A stretch of 64,000 nucleotides of DNA, from positions 62,001-126,000 of the forward strand of contig NZ_JXSQ01000006.1 in NCBI RefSeq assembly GCF_000834055.1, written 5' to 3'. The notes under the pieces were generated by a model. That model did not search any database and had not been told where the DNA came from. It saw nothing but the letters and a program-made list of their open reading frames with translations. A program made the position numbers and the translations under genes. The DNA is from Leucobacter komagatae. Lineage in GTDB: Bacteria; Actinomycetota; Actinomycetes; Actinomycetales; Microbacteriaceae. This document shows positions 44,986 to 54,339 of the stretch, one piece after another. Position 1 is the stretch's first letter; every line of letters begins with the position of its first letter.

Positions 44986-45403
44986 ACCGAAATTCTCTCA
45001 GTTGTCGCAGCAGCCCAGCCACCGATCGTGCGGCGACGAGTGGCGCGGTCATGCCTCGCGGGCAAGAAGCGTGTGGAATTTGCATCAGTCGGTTTGAGGG
45101 GGAATAATTCTGCCCGAGACGTGACAGTCCGGAATGCGAGACATGGGCTGAAGGAATGCACGAAGGTGTCGTGTGAGAGATGTTGAAACGGGCGCATGGT
45201 CGTGCGATCATCGAGCGTTGCTTACCTGTGCTGGCTCGCACTTTCCTCCCCCGGACCCCAAAATTGCCGGAGCCTGTGCGGGTCGACGTCCGGTGGACAG
45301 ATTAACCACCCAAGATTCCCGAACGCGCTGGCGGTCCAATTCCAGCCGGCCAGCGGGTGCAGCCCTTATGCTCGACGGAATCTCAGAGCAGAAAGGCGCG
45401 CTG
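44986..45403. other. Intergenic region, no gene recognised
   Basis: About 420 bases between the DUF3800 gene (minus) and the NTF2-like gene (plus), so divergent promoters are expected here. Short frames lack support. Confidence 0.4.
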
Positions 45404-45769
45404 ATGTTCCTGAACGATCTCCTCACACTCGAACACGAGGGCTGGCACTCCCTGTGCACGGGCAACGGCGGCAGCTTCTACGGACGCACCATGACGCGAG
45501 ACGGCATCATGATCCTCTCCCACGGCCAAGCGTTGGGCCGGGATGAGGTCATCGCTTCGCTCGCCGCAGCGCCCCCGTGGGAAAGCTACGAAATTACCGG
45601 CGCGAAGCTCACCACCCTCACCTCCACGAGCGCGATTCTCACCTATACGGGCTCAGCGCAGCGGACAGGAGATACCGTCCCTTTCCGGGCGCTCATGTCC
45701 ACGGTCTACGTTCACGAAGACGGCCGCTGGCGTATCGCGCTGTACCAGCAGACCCCAATCCCCGGCTAG
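45404..45769 (+). CDS. NTF2-like protein (DUF4440 type)
   Basis: A 121-aa cone-shaped NTF2-like fold: an N-terminal LTLEHEGWHSLCTGNGGSFYG helix, followed by strands ending WRIALYQQTP. This is the pattern of DUF4440/SnoaL proteins, a scaffold with many functions and no fixed one. ATG 45404 has AAAGG seven bases upstream, whereas the earlier in-frame ATG does not. It is convergent with the frameshifted ABC permease gene. Confidence 0.75.
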   Translation: MFLNDLLTLEHEGWHSLCTGNGGSFYGRTMTRDGIMILSHGQALGRDEVIASLAAAPPWESYEITGAKLTTLTSTSAILTYTGSAQRTGDTVPFRALMSTVYVHEDGRWRIALYQQTPIPG

Positions 45770-45799
45770 GGATCGCCACTATCGGCATCCGCACCGCCC

Positions 45800-46623
45800 C
45801 TATGCCCGCCGGTACCGGGCGACTGCTAACGGCAGGAACACCGCAATCAGCAGCACGGGCCACGCCACCGCGAGACCGAGCGCGTGCTCGCTCGCCCACG
45901 AGGAACCCGTCGCGAGCCCCGGGTTTCCAAAGAGCTCCCGGAGCGCCGTAACCGTTGCAGACAGCGGATTCCATTCCGCCACACACCCGAGCCAGGCCGG
46001 CATCTGAGCGGGGACCACGAAGGTGTTAGAGATCATCGCGAGCGGGTAGATCCCGGCCAACGCAACACCCGCAAGCTCCGGTGAGCGCAGCACCAGCCCG
46101 AGGTAGATCCCCACCCAGGCAAGGGCGTAGCGCAACAGCAGCAGCACCCCAGCGCGCCGAGCGTCTGCCACCATGCACCGTTGGCGCGCCAACCGATTGC
46201 CAGCCCGCACACGATCAGCACGAGGAGGTCGAGGAGTGAGGTAGCGAGATCCGCAAAGCTCCGTCCGGTGACGACGGCGAACCGTGACATGGGCAGGGTG
46301 CGAAACCGGTCGGTCACTCCCCTGGTGCCATCCGTTGCAACGGATAGGACGATCGGTGCCATCGCGAGCACCATCGCCATCACAAACATGCCAGGCATCA
46401 GGAAGGCACGATAGTTCCCTCCACCAGGGATCGTCATCGCGCTGCCGAACACGAACCCGAACATGAGCACCAGCAACACCGGGAACACGAGATTGCCGAT
46501 GAGTTGCGCGGGGAGTTGCGCAAGATGCGTGAGGTGTCGCCGGGTAATGACCATGCTGTCGCGGATCGCCCAGCGAACCGGGGCCTCTGGTTGATGACTT
46601 CTGGCATCGACTGCTGCGCTCAT
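45800..46623 (-). pseudogene. ABC-2 permease, DrrB-like, frameshifted
   Basis: The first 190 codons (from ATG 46623: WAIRDSMVITRRHLTHLAQLP, MTIPGGGNYRAFLMPGMFV) and the last 120 codons (ending near 45800: LGLVLRSPELAGVALAGIYPL) are in different frames. They would join into about 274 aa with one more G in the CTGGGGTGC run at about 46145. This is an ABC-2 exporter permease of the drug-resistance type. The ATG overlaps the stop of the ATPase gene (ATGA). Either a real pseudogene or a missing base in the sequence. Confidence 0.75.
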
Positions 46624-47557
46624 GGCTTGCCCCCGTTCTTGCCGGTGAGACTCATGAACACGTCGTCGAGCGAGGGCTGCCGCAGGGCAACGTCGTCGAT
46701 TTCGATCTCCGCTCGAGCAAACTCCCGTATGACGACCTCGAGCGTGTGGTGACGATCCGGTGCCGCGGCGGCAACCCGGCGAAGCTCCGGAGCCACGACG
46801 GGTTCGGACCTGCTGACCGCTTTCATCACTTGCGCGGCGAGCCCGATGTCTTCACCGTTGCGGATCACCACCTCGACCCGGTCTCCCCCGACCTGATCTT
46901 TCAGCGCCCGGGGGCTGCCCTCGGCGAGAATCAGTCCGTCTTCGAGCACCGAGATCTGATCGGCGAGGTGATCCGCCTCGTCGAGATATTGGGTGGTGAG
47001 TAGCACCGTGGTGCCGGTTTCAACCAGCGCCCTGATGTCCTGCCAGACTTCGCTGCGCGCTCTCGGATCGAGCCCGGTCGTGGGTTCGTCAAGAAAGAGC
47101 AGTTGTGGGGCGAGGATCAAGCCGACGGCGAGATCAAGCCTGCGTCGCATTCCTCCGGAGTATCCGCTCGCTGCCCGGTCGGCCACCGCTGCCAGGCCGA
47201 ACCGGGCCAGCAGTTCCTCGCTCCGGTTCCTCGCTTGCGCGCGTCTCAGGTGGCTCAGTTGCGCGAACATGGTGAGGTTTTGTCGACCGGTCAGCGACTC
47301 GTCGATCGCTGGGCTCTGGCCAACGAAGCCCATCACAGATCGCTCTCGGTGGCGAGATCGCACCCGGCGATCCGCGCGCTCCCGGAGTCCGCTTGGATCA
47401 GCGTTGCCAGGATCCTCACCGCGGTGGTCTTGCCTGCGCCGTTGGGGCCCAGCAGACCGCACACGGTTCCCGGCGCGACATACAGCGTGAACCGGTCGAG
47501 GACCCGGGTGCCGCGATAGGACTTCGTGAGGTCCTCTGCGTGAATCATGAACTTCAT
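46620..47557 (-). pseudogene. ABC exporter ATPase, DrrA-like, frameshifted
   Basis: The N-terminal 75 codons (from ATG 47557: FMIHAEDLTKSYRGT, Walker A GPNGAGKTT at about residues 37-45, to ATESDL) and the rest (MGFVGQSPAIDESLTG, signature YSGGMRRRLDLA, Walker B LLFLDEPTTGLD) are in different frames. One extra base near 47332 (CTG-TGATG for CTGGTGATG) restores a normal DrrA ATPase of about 312 aa. ATG 47557 has GGGAGGGAAC upstream. Its partner permease is also frameshifted, so the whole exporter may be dead, or both changes may be errors. Confidence 0.75.
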
Positions 47558-47687
47558 CGTTCCCTCCCTGCTGCGATTGGGCAGCACAAGGCAGCCCTCT
47601 TCTGGGATAGGGGTCATCCGGCGACGGCTCGTGAAGCTGGTCTCCGTGATCCCCACGGTGGTCGAACGAGGCCCGGTGTGGGTACTG

Positions 47688-47924
47688 CTACTTGTGGCCA
47701 CCGAATGGGCCGCGGCCGCCGTATTTCTTATGGATGGCCTGCTTTGAGACGCCGAGCGAAGCGGCAATTTCGGCCCACGTTGCCCCGTTGTTCCGGGCAC
47801 GTCGCACGTGTACCGCTTCGAGCCGCTCGAGCTCCTTGCGCACGCTCACCATTGCCTGGAGACCGCTCAACGGGTCTCCAGCGTCGGTCGCGCGAACGAG
47901 GTCTGCGAGTCGCTCAGGATCCAT
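47688..47924 (-). CDS. Small HTH DNA-binding protein
   Basis: A 78-aa protein: a helical N-terminus (ERLADLVRATDAGDPLSGL, ELERLEAVHVRRARNNG) and a C-terminal HTH, ATWAEIAASLGVSKQAIHKKYG. The size and layout are those of small actinobacterial regulators. ATG 47924 is immediately followed upstream by two GTCAA-N6-TTGAC palindromes, the likely binding site and suggestive of autoregulation. It is 130 bases upstream of the damaged ABC exporter genes and may have regulated them. Confidence 0.75.
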   Translation of the reverse strand: MDPERLADLVRATDAGDPLSGLQAMVSVRKELERLEAVHVRRARNNGATWAEIAASLGVSKQAIHKKYGGRGPFGGHK

Positions 47925-47927
47925 AAA

Positions 47928-47971
47928 GTCAACCGTAATTGACCAATGCGGGGAAGTCAACCAAAATTGAC
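47928..47971 (-). promoter_or_regulatory. Two GTCAA-N6-TTGAC operator palindromes
   Basis: Perfect inverted repeats at 47928-47943 and 47956-47971, centres 28 bases apart, lie immediately upstream of the HTH gene. The first is only three bases from its ATG. A repressor binding there would block initiation directly. Confidence 0.75.
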
Positions 47972-48096
47972 CGGCTCCCCGCTCGCACTCGACGCTCTCC
48001 CGCATAGACCGCGGTCGATTCGAGCTTCCACCGACTCGGTACGACACGAGCGGCAGGCCCCAGAGCGGACCTCCCCGGCGGATGTACTGGAGCCTC

Positions 48097-48335
48097 AGAT
48101 GCTGTGCGCACGTCAGGGAAGTGCGCACGCGCTCCTGCGGCGTCTGTCTGCGACCGGCATGCACCGAATCCAGCCAGGCGGCGGAGCCAAGCATCCCGCG
48201 ATTCCACGAGCACATGATGACCCTGTGATGACGAGGTCAACATTCGCCAAACGGAAAAAGTCCCGGAAACCGTATAGTTTCCGAGACTTATTGGTCGGGC
48301 TGACAGAATTTGCACCTGCGACCATTGACCCCCAA
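48097..48335. repeat. Left attachment-site-like repeat with degenerate tRNA-Pro 3' end
   Basis: About 240 bases align with 59592-59832: first about 195 bases of sequence like the tRNA-Pro downstream flank (including a degenerate copy of the tRNA terminator stem), then 48293-48335, which matches the 3' end of tRNA-Pro up to the anticodon region with several changes. The homology breaks at about 48335, where the island-specific sequence starts. It is the expected left end of an element integrated in the tRNA 3' end. The open frame here that reads LVGLTEFAPAT is an artefact of the tRNA sequence. Confidence 0.75.
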
Positions 48336-48823
48336 CTAGACGGTTCCAGCGTATTCCTTGATGATCCGGCCATCACTCTCCCTCCGAATACCTCATTTCA
48401 CATCATGGATTGCACCGTTCGCTTTCATAAGGTCCCGACCAGGTCCCGGCTCGTCGTAGCCTTCCTCAGATCTATCTGGGATTTACGCGGGGCTCATGAG
48501 CGGGTCTTCGCTAACTCTCAACACTCAGGCTTGAGCAGGGAAGTGATATTAGTTGCGTGAGCTTCCGCCTGCTGCAGGGTCGGCCACACGCCAACGATAC
48601 CCCGGGCCATCCTCGTGTTCGTGGACGCCCTCCGCCCAGCCCATTCATGACGAGCAGCGCGTCTCGATCCCCGGCCTGTTCGGCTGCGCACAGTGTCCAA
48701 ATGAGAACGTCACGTCGTGGCATCGCGCGTGACGTCCGCATCGCGGTCATCGCCATTCCGTTGCCACCTATGCGCAGGCTCCGACCACCGTCTCGTGTCA
48801 GTGTTCAGCACTATCCTTAGCTC

Positions 48824-49900
48824 ATGTCGTCGATCCCTGAAATTCGAACCCTGCTTCAGCAGACACTCGAAGAGTTCGACCTGCCGACCAATACGGTTTC
48901 TGCTAGTACGCGGCGCGCATTACGCATCGCATCGCTTCGTCGCGATCTGGTTAACCAGCTATGGCTGCATTGGGAGCTGACTGACATGACGGCTAGCAAG
49001 TTAGCGAATCATGCCGATCCGGGCGGGCTGCAGATTCGCGCCCAGATCGATACTCTTCTCGGAGCCGAGGAGGGCAGCAGGAGGAGCGAGGACGCCTTCA
49101 CTCGCTGGAGCCTGAACCGCTCTGTTGAGGCTGACGGTAAAACGGGACTTTACAGCGCCTCAGTGGGACAGATCGAGCAAAACGATCTCCTTGTTCGCAA
49201 AACCTATGACAATCTAGAGGTTCCCGACAACCTGACGCAGATCGACACATACTTCGTGGCGCAGACGATGGACGCTAGTAGGGCGAAGGTGCTGCCCCTG
49301 ATCCAACAGAACGGCATTCTGCTGGAGCGGATCAAATCATCAGTACACGCCTTCCTGGTCGCGACCGAAGCCGAGCTCGATGCGGGCCAGCATGACTCAT
49401 CGCTATTCGTGCGCGCACAAGATTACGTCAATTCGGCGCTAGCGAAGATCGCTCCCGACGCCCTCGAGAAGTTTGTCGCAGCTCAAGACCGCCTATATAG
49501 CGGTAAACCCGAGGATCTTGCTCATGCTCTGACCTCCTGCCGCCGGATGATCAAAGCACTGGCGGATGCGGTCTATCCGGCCACTGGCGAGACTCTCACA
49601 GACGATGCCGGGATCGGGCGCGTCATGTCCGACGACCTCTACCGGAATCGGCTAATTCAGTACGTTAAAGAGACGATCGGTAAGCACGGCCAAGGCAAAG
49701 TAATGCAAGATGCGCTGGCTGCTCTCGGCAACCGATTGAAGTCACTCGATTCACTCGCCAGCAAGGGTGTTCATGACAAAGTGACGGCGGCCGAAGCTGA
49801 GACATGCATCGTCTGGACCTACCTGCTGGCAGCTGACATCGTTCGACTTGCTGACGGTACATCAGCTCTGCTTGTCGAGACGAACGACGCCACCGCTTAA
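48824..49900 (+). CDS. AbiTii-like protein
   Basis: A 358-aa soluble protein. The N-terminus (IPEIRTLLQQTLEEFDL then RRALRIASLRRDLVNQLWLHWEL) resembles the AbiTii domain found in abortive-infection proteins. The C-terminal half has the motif HALTSCRRMIKALADAVYP (about residues 229-247), which I associate with such proteins and HEPN-like folds. No catalytic residues assigned. It is read rightward, opposite to the two large genes, within the tRNA island. ATG 48824 has a weak ribosome-binding site. Function: a guess of anti-phage defence from domain and position. Confidence 0.6.
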   Translation: MSSIPEIRTLLQQTLEEFDLPTNTVSASTRRALRIASLRRDLVNQLWLHWELTDMTASKLANHADPGGLQIRAQIDTLLGAEEGSRRSEDAFTRWSLNRSVEADGKTGLYSASVGQIEQNDLLVRKTYDNLEVPDNLTQIDTYFVAQTMDASRAKVLPLIQQNGILLERIKSSVHAFLVATEAELDAGQHDSSLFVRAQDYVNSALAKIAPDALEKFVAAQDRLYSGKPEDLAHALTSCRRMIKALADAVYPATGETLTDDAGIGRVMSDDLYRNRLIQYVKETIGKHGQGKVMQDALAALGNRLKSLDSLASKGVHDKVTAAEAETCIVWTYLLAADIVRLADGTSALLVETNDATA

Positions 49901-50130
49901 TTCCGGGAGACATTGCAAACACCCCGACCAGATCTCTCCCTATCGAACTTGTTTTCGCCGGCAACAAAGCAGGTTAGAGGCCGCAGCCCTCCTGGTGCAG
50001 ACGCGTTCTGGTACGTGATGTACCGCCAACACCGGAGTAATTGATAGTCGGCCTTCGCCTGATCGCGTGGTCGAAGGCTGCTCCCGGATTGGTCTCGCTT
50101 CTTGGTAGTCCCGAAGACGGTGCTTCATTC

Positions 50131-53100
50131 TCATTCCCTTCCCCCTCTCTTGCTTCTTGGAGTCCTACCCATCGAGCTGGGGCTTAGGGAGTTGAGTTCA
50201 AGGTCATCGAACGGGATCACGGGAAACGGGGTCTCGTGAAGCAAAGGAGTGAGCAAGGGGTCACTCGTGACCACCGCGCCGACTACCCGCCACCCTGATG
50301 CGTCATTACCGTGTCCCAAGGCTGCGACCACTTCGTGAACGTTCTCTCTTAACCAATCAATACGCCTGCTGTGAAGTTCTACTGTGGACTTCTTGTTCTT
50401 CTTTCCCAGGAAGAGCTTCTGCAGTTCGTTATGAATCTCCGCTGGAGTTCGGGCAATCTCGAAGTCCTTTGCCTCGACAGCGATGATGGAGCGTGTCCTG
50501 GGGTGGACTGCGAGGATATCAACGTCGCCAAGCTCATTCCCTGCTGAATCAGCGATAACATTCTTACCGATTTTCTTCACCGAGACACGCACGTCCATTC
50601 CTAGCTGCTGACACCGGGCCGCCACAAGACGTGCAAAGTCATCGTTAACTTTGCCTCTGGCTCGTGAGATGAAGTGCTGCATCTCGATACTCTTGGCCCG
50701 GCCCTGCAGCCTGCCCGACCGTAGGTTGTCTGCCCAGTAAACGCCCAATCTGTAGATACCGCGGAATCCGAACACCAGGTCGTTACCTTGAAGAACTAAC
50801 GGCCTACGGATGTACGACATGTCTCGGTTGAAGCGCCATGGCCACGCGTCTTGTCCGATGCTGAGGAAGCACGACCTCGGCGTGAGGGTGATCGCGGAGA
50901 CGACTGTGGACACCGCTTCCTGAGACATGTTTCTACTCGCTGCGATCTTGGTGATGGCGGTCGCGCGATCGATGCGCGTAACCCGATCTGCTGTTGCCAA
51001 GTCGAGCAAGCCACCGCACACTTCACGGAGATCACCGAGAGTGAACCCGAACTCTGCGTTCATGGCTTGGCTGCTACTTGTTATGAATGCTTCACCATCG
51101 AACTGGGAGAAGCTTTCTTGGGCATCGTCCCGCAGAGCATCACGAACTGCGCGCGTGCCTGAACTGGCGGAGTATTTTTCCATCGCTGCCATCACAGGCT
51201 GTTCGCGGCTGACACCAAGTCGACCAGATTCAAGGATTGAGACCTGGAAGTCGGCGAGGTTGTGGTGTAGAAAATCTGAGATCGTTCCTCGCTCACCGAT
51301 CTCTTTAGCGATGCTTAGAATGCGGTAGTAGTCGAGGATGGTGATAACGCGCGTTCCGGCCGGCGGCTGTGCAGCGGCGTATTCGATCAGGAATCGGTTC
51401 GCTCTGTGGGCGGCGGCGATCTCCTTCCGATGCTTTACGAGCTCTGTGACTGTGTGTGACTGCTCTCCGAAGCATGCCAAGCGAGCTGCTAACAGCGTGC
51501 TGCTGAGTCTGGCGCTGTGCAGAAGCGATTCATTCTGGGCGACCAAAAAGTCAATTAGGTTGCTTCGATCGAATACTGCGACGTCATCTTCAAGTAACTT
51601 GAATAGGTGGGAGACAGCAGAGTTGAGTACTCGAACTCGGTCCCTATCTGCGAAGGTACCGGTGGAGAAGCCACCGCCTGTGGGTGATGTTAGCCACTCG
51701 CCGAGGCCATCCAGCAGCTGGGCGTCGACCTGCTCATGGCCTTTTAACGGCCGAGGAAGGTTCACCGCCAACATGTCAGGCGAGTGGTCCTGGCTGAAAA
51801 CATTGATCATTCGCTTTCCACCCTCGGGGGCGACTAGGTCGAGCATCTCCGCAAGGACATCTTTGGCCGCTCCAAACAGCCTACTTAGGAGCACCGCCAC
51901 CAATTCACGCTCTGCTGTGTTTCTGGGCTGTTGGAGTTGAGCTGCGAAGGCGTAGGTGAACTCTAGGGCAAGCCCTCGATCTGTCTGTCGTGCACGCACG
52001 GCCGAATCTGTCGTGGACCGCACATCAGCCTTCTTCCACAATTCCGGATCACTCACCGACAGGACGAGCTCTTCCACGTCAGAAGCAGGCGTCACAGCGG
52101 CACGCGCTGCGCACTCACGAACCCAGTAAGCCACACAATCAAGTAGATCGGTTTCGACACCTACAAACTCTTCGGCGCCAGGGTTGAGAGTGATGAAGAT
52201 CGTCTTATGATCGAGCTCCACTACAGATCCGATGTACGAAGTATTCGGACGAGTGACAAATATCTCTGGCGCATCCAGTTGGTAGCGGCGCTGCACCTGG
52301 ATGATCGGAGCACCGGGAACTGGCGCAACCACACCGTGCCGATCCGTCTCCTTGAAGAACTTCAGCACCGGAGAGAGACCTTCTCCTGTCTGGAAAGAGG
52401 TGAAGGTTGCTGGCCGGTCATCCGATAGGTAGAAAGACTTGTCGTTCTGAGCATAAGAACTGAACTCGTCGAGAATGCTGAACGACATCGAGTCTCCCGG
52501 TCGGTTCTCGACAGCTTGGGTAAACAACAGCAGTCCTAGCAAACCATCTGTTTCCTGATGCAGCATGACCTCAAGATCACTTGAACGAGCTATCAGCATC
52601 GGATCCGAATCCTCCACATTCGGCACTCCCCAGAACGCACCGCGCCCCGGACTATCAGTTACGACCAGGTGGATCATATCCTCGGCCGAGGAGTATCCGG
52701 CTCGAGCCTCGGGGCTCATCAAATCCGCGAGCTGTTCCAGTGTCGGGTGCGTGTTGTATTGGCCCCAGATCTCCGCTTCCCAATCGACGAGGGGATCTGT
52801 CGCGAGCACCAAGTGAAGGTCTCGCTTGTCGTCAATGCTGATGAGATACCTGCTGAAGGATTCGCAGTGCTCCAACTCTGCGAGTGGAGTATCTGGAGGC
52901 AAAAGCCTCATCAACCGCCGCAAGGCTGCCTCGCGCCAGCGCTTCCCAAACTCTGCGAGTTGAGCTTCTTGCGTGACATATCGAAGCAGATGGAACCTGA
53001 TCGAGATTGCAAGGTCGAGCGGCAACACAACCCGGTATCCCTCGGCGGTTCTGAGGAATGGCGTAGCGTAGAGGCGGTCGTCGGTGTAATCATCTAGGCA

Positions 53101-53736
53101 AGGATTCTTCAAGTCTCCCGGATCGAGCGCGAATGTGTCCACGACCATACGGAGCCAAGGGCCGTGTGCCTCGAGCTCTTCATTCGAGATGAACGTTGCG
53201 TTAGTGAGCTCACTCAAACGGGCCGCTCCAGGTACATCCACCGGAGTTCGCGCCGACCCTGCGGGTTCGGTGCCGCGCGCGAGCCCCGCCCTCTTGAGCA
53301 CAATGTCGCTCACGGTGAGCATGCCTTGGACTAGCTGACGGGCGAGTGCTCGTAGCTTTTGCGACATCCAGGGCTCACCGAACCCCGCTTCGATGAGATT
53401 CTCGAGATTGGAGACGCTGTGTTCGCCAGAGCCCCCAGATACGAGGTAGGGCCCGCCGAAGAAAGTGATGCTCTGGACAAACACTTCCGAATATGGGTCT
53501 TCGAGCAACAGGACGTTTGGCCCACCGATGTCATCCCTTTTCAGAACAGAGCGGATTGCACTCGGACTTACCGCACCGGCCCCGTGGTCGGGCAACGCCA
53601 TCCCCAGCGCGGCGAGTCGATGAAGTCGGACGTATCGTGGGGCGTTTGTGGGGAGAAGCATCAATCCGGATGCAGCAGCGACAAGTGAAGGGCCATCTAT
53701 ACGCTGAGGAATGTCTTCTACACGGATGCCAGTCAC
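50131..53736 (-). CDS. Giant protein with C-terminal PD-(D/E)XK nuclease domain
   Basis: A 1201-aa protein starting with GTG at 53736 (GGAGG eight bases upstream). I do not recognise the N-terminal about 1000 residues; they are mainly helical with no signal peptide or P-loop. The C-terminus has a restriction-endonuclease-like core: GDVDIL (Asp at about 1073), then about 14 residues on IIAVEAKDF (Glu 1088, Lys 1090), the D-x(14)-E-x-K pattern. Upstream, SVKKIGKNVIADSAGNELG fits the strand before it. This indicates a metal-dependent nuclease as the effector, with the long N-terminus as sensor or partner-binding part. It lies in the tRNA island next to the SIR2 gene, same strand, 604 bases apart. 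Confidence 0.7.
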   Translation of the reverse strand: MTGIRVEDIPQRIDGPSLVAAASGLMLLPTNAPRYVRLHRLAALGMALPDHGAGAVSPSAIRSVLKRDDIGGPNVLLLEDPYSEVFVQSITFFGGPYLVSGGSGEHSVSNLENLIEAGFGEPWMSQKLRALARQLVQGMLTVSDIVLKRAGLARGTEPAGSARTPVDVPGAARLSELTNATFISNEELEAHGPWLRMVVDTFALDPGDLKNPCLDDYTDDRLYATPFLRTAEGYRVVLPLDLAISIRFHLLRYVTQEAQLAEFGKRWREAALRRLMRLLPPDTPLAELEHCESFSRYLISIDDKRDLHLVLATDPLVDWEAEIWGQYNTHPTLEQLADLMSPEARAGYSSAEDMIHLVVTDSPGRGAFWGVPNVEDSDPMLIARSSDLEVMLHQETDGLLGLLLFTQAVENRPGDSMSFSILDEFSSYAQNDKSFYLSDDRPATFTSFQTGEGLSPVLKFFKETDRHGVVAPVPGAPIIQVQRRYQLDAPEIFVTRPNTSYIGSVVELDHKTIFITLNPGAEEFVGVETDLLDCVAYWVRECAARAAVTPASDVEELVLSVSDPELWKKADVRSTTDSAVRARQTDRGLALEFTYAFAAQLQQPRNTAERELVAVLLSRLFGAAKDVLAEMLDLVAPEGGKRMINVFSQDHSPDMLAVNLPRPLKGHEQVDAQLLDGLGEWLTSPTGGGFSTGTFADRDRVRVLNSAVSHLFKLLEDDVAVFDRSNLIDFLVAQNESLLHSARLSSTLLAARLACFGEQSHTVTELVKHRKEIAAAHRANRFLIEYAAAQPPAGTRVITILDYYRILSIAKEIGERGTISDFLHHNLADFQVSILESGRLGVSREQPVMAAMEKYSASSGTRAVRDALRDDAQESFSQFDGEAFITSSSQAMNAEFGFTLGDLREVCGGLLDLATADRVTRIDRATAITKIAASRNMSQEAVSTVVSAITLTPRSCFLSIGQDAWPWRFNRDMSYIRRPLVLQGNDLVFGFRGIYRLGVYWADNLRSGRLQGRAKSIEMQHFISRARGKVNDDFARLVAARCQQLGMDVRVSVKKIGKNVIADSAGNELGDVDILAVHPRTRSIIAVEAKDFEIARTPAEIHNELQKLFLGKKNKKSTVELHSRRIDWLRENVHEVVAALGHGNDASGWRVVGAVVTSDPLLTPLLHETPFPVIPFDDLELNSLSPSSMGRTPRSKRGGRE

Positions 53737-54339
53737 GGTCGGATCCTCCGGCGAGGCAGCACAACCGCCCCAGCGTGGACAATATGGTGCGTGAAATATG
53801 ATCCTGGAACTGGAACGTGTGCATCACACGCAGGAATCAGTTTGAGCATCGCTATGTGTCCTTAGTCATCGTTGATTTGGGTCTCTCGCCATCATGACGA
53901 CTGAGAGAATAGCATTTCGGGATGGAGGTTAGGAGCCGCGCACATCTCGCCGAAGTGACGGCGATCGATGGGGGCTTCGGCCATCCGAGGGAACCCCATC
54001 GCTAGGACTCCTCATCTTGACAATTCTGCGCACCAGAAGGCGCTCAAGAACGGGTGTGGCATGAAGCGGGGTGACGGGAGCCTGTGCTTCATGATCATGG
54101 TTCCTGACTGATGGAAACATGCGGCTGACCGTCTAGCTTCGTGGAGTTGACATCGTACTTATAGGATCACTGATCCGCTGCCCGCCTACCGGCCGACACG
54201 CGGCCGGTAGGCGGAGAACACTGACATCTGGCAGCGGCGAGGCGTTTGAATGTTCGGTGCCATCCGATCTGCAGCGCGCACTTGCGGCAGGGGCAGGGGC
54301 AGGGGCAGCAGCATTCTCCTCCTGGACCTCAGCTTGATA
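53737..54339. other. Gap between the SIR2 and nuclease genes
   Basis: About 600 bases containing a strong hairpin (54182-54214) and a short GGGCAG tandem repeat (three copies at 54291-54308). Some short frames exist but none is supported. The part near 53737 should hold the nuclease gene's promoter. Confidence 0.45.
54182..54214 (-). terminator. Hairpin downstream of the SIR2 gene
   Basis: CCGCCTACCGGCCG (54182-54195) pairs perfectly with CGGCCGGTAGGCGG (54201-54214) over a 5-base loop, 126 bases past the stop. No U tract; termination role probable but not sure. Confidence 0.55.

Noticed and set aside
54286-54308. GGGCAG tandem repeat as a possible CRISPR or VNTR
   Set aside because: Only about three to four 6-base units with no spacers; likely chance or a small microsatellite.
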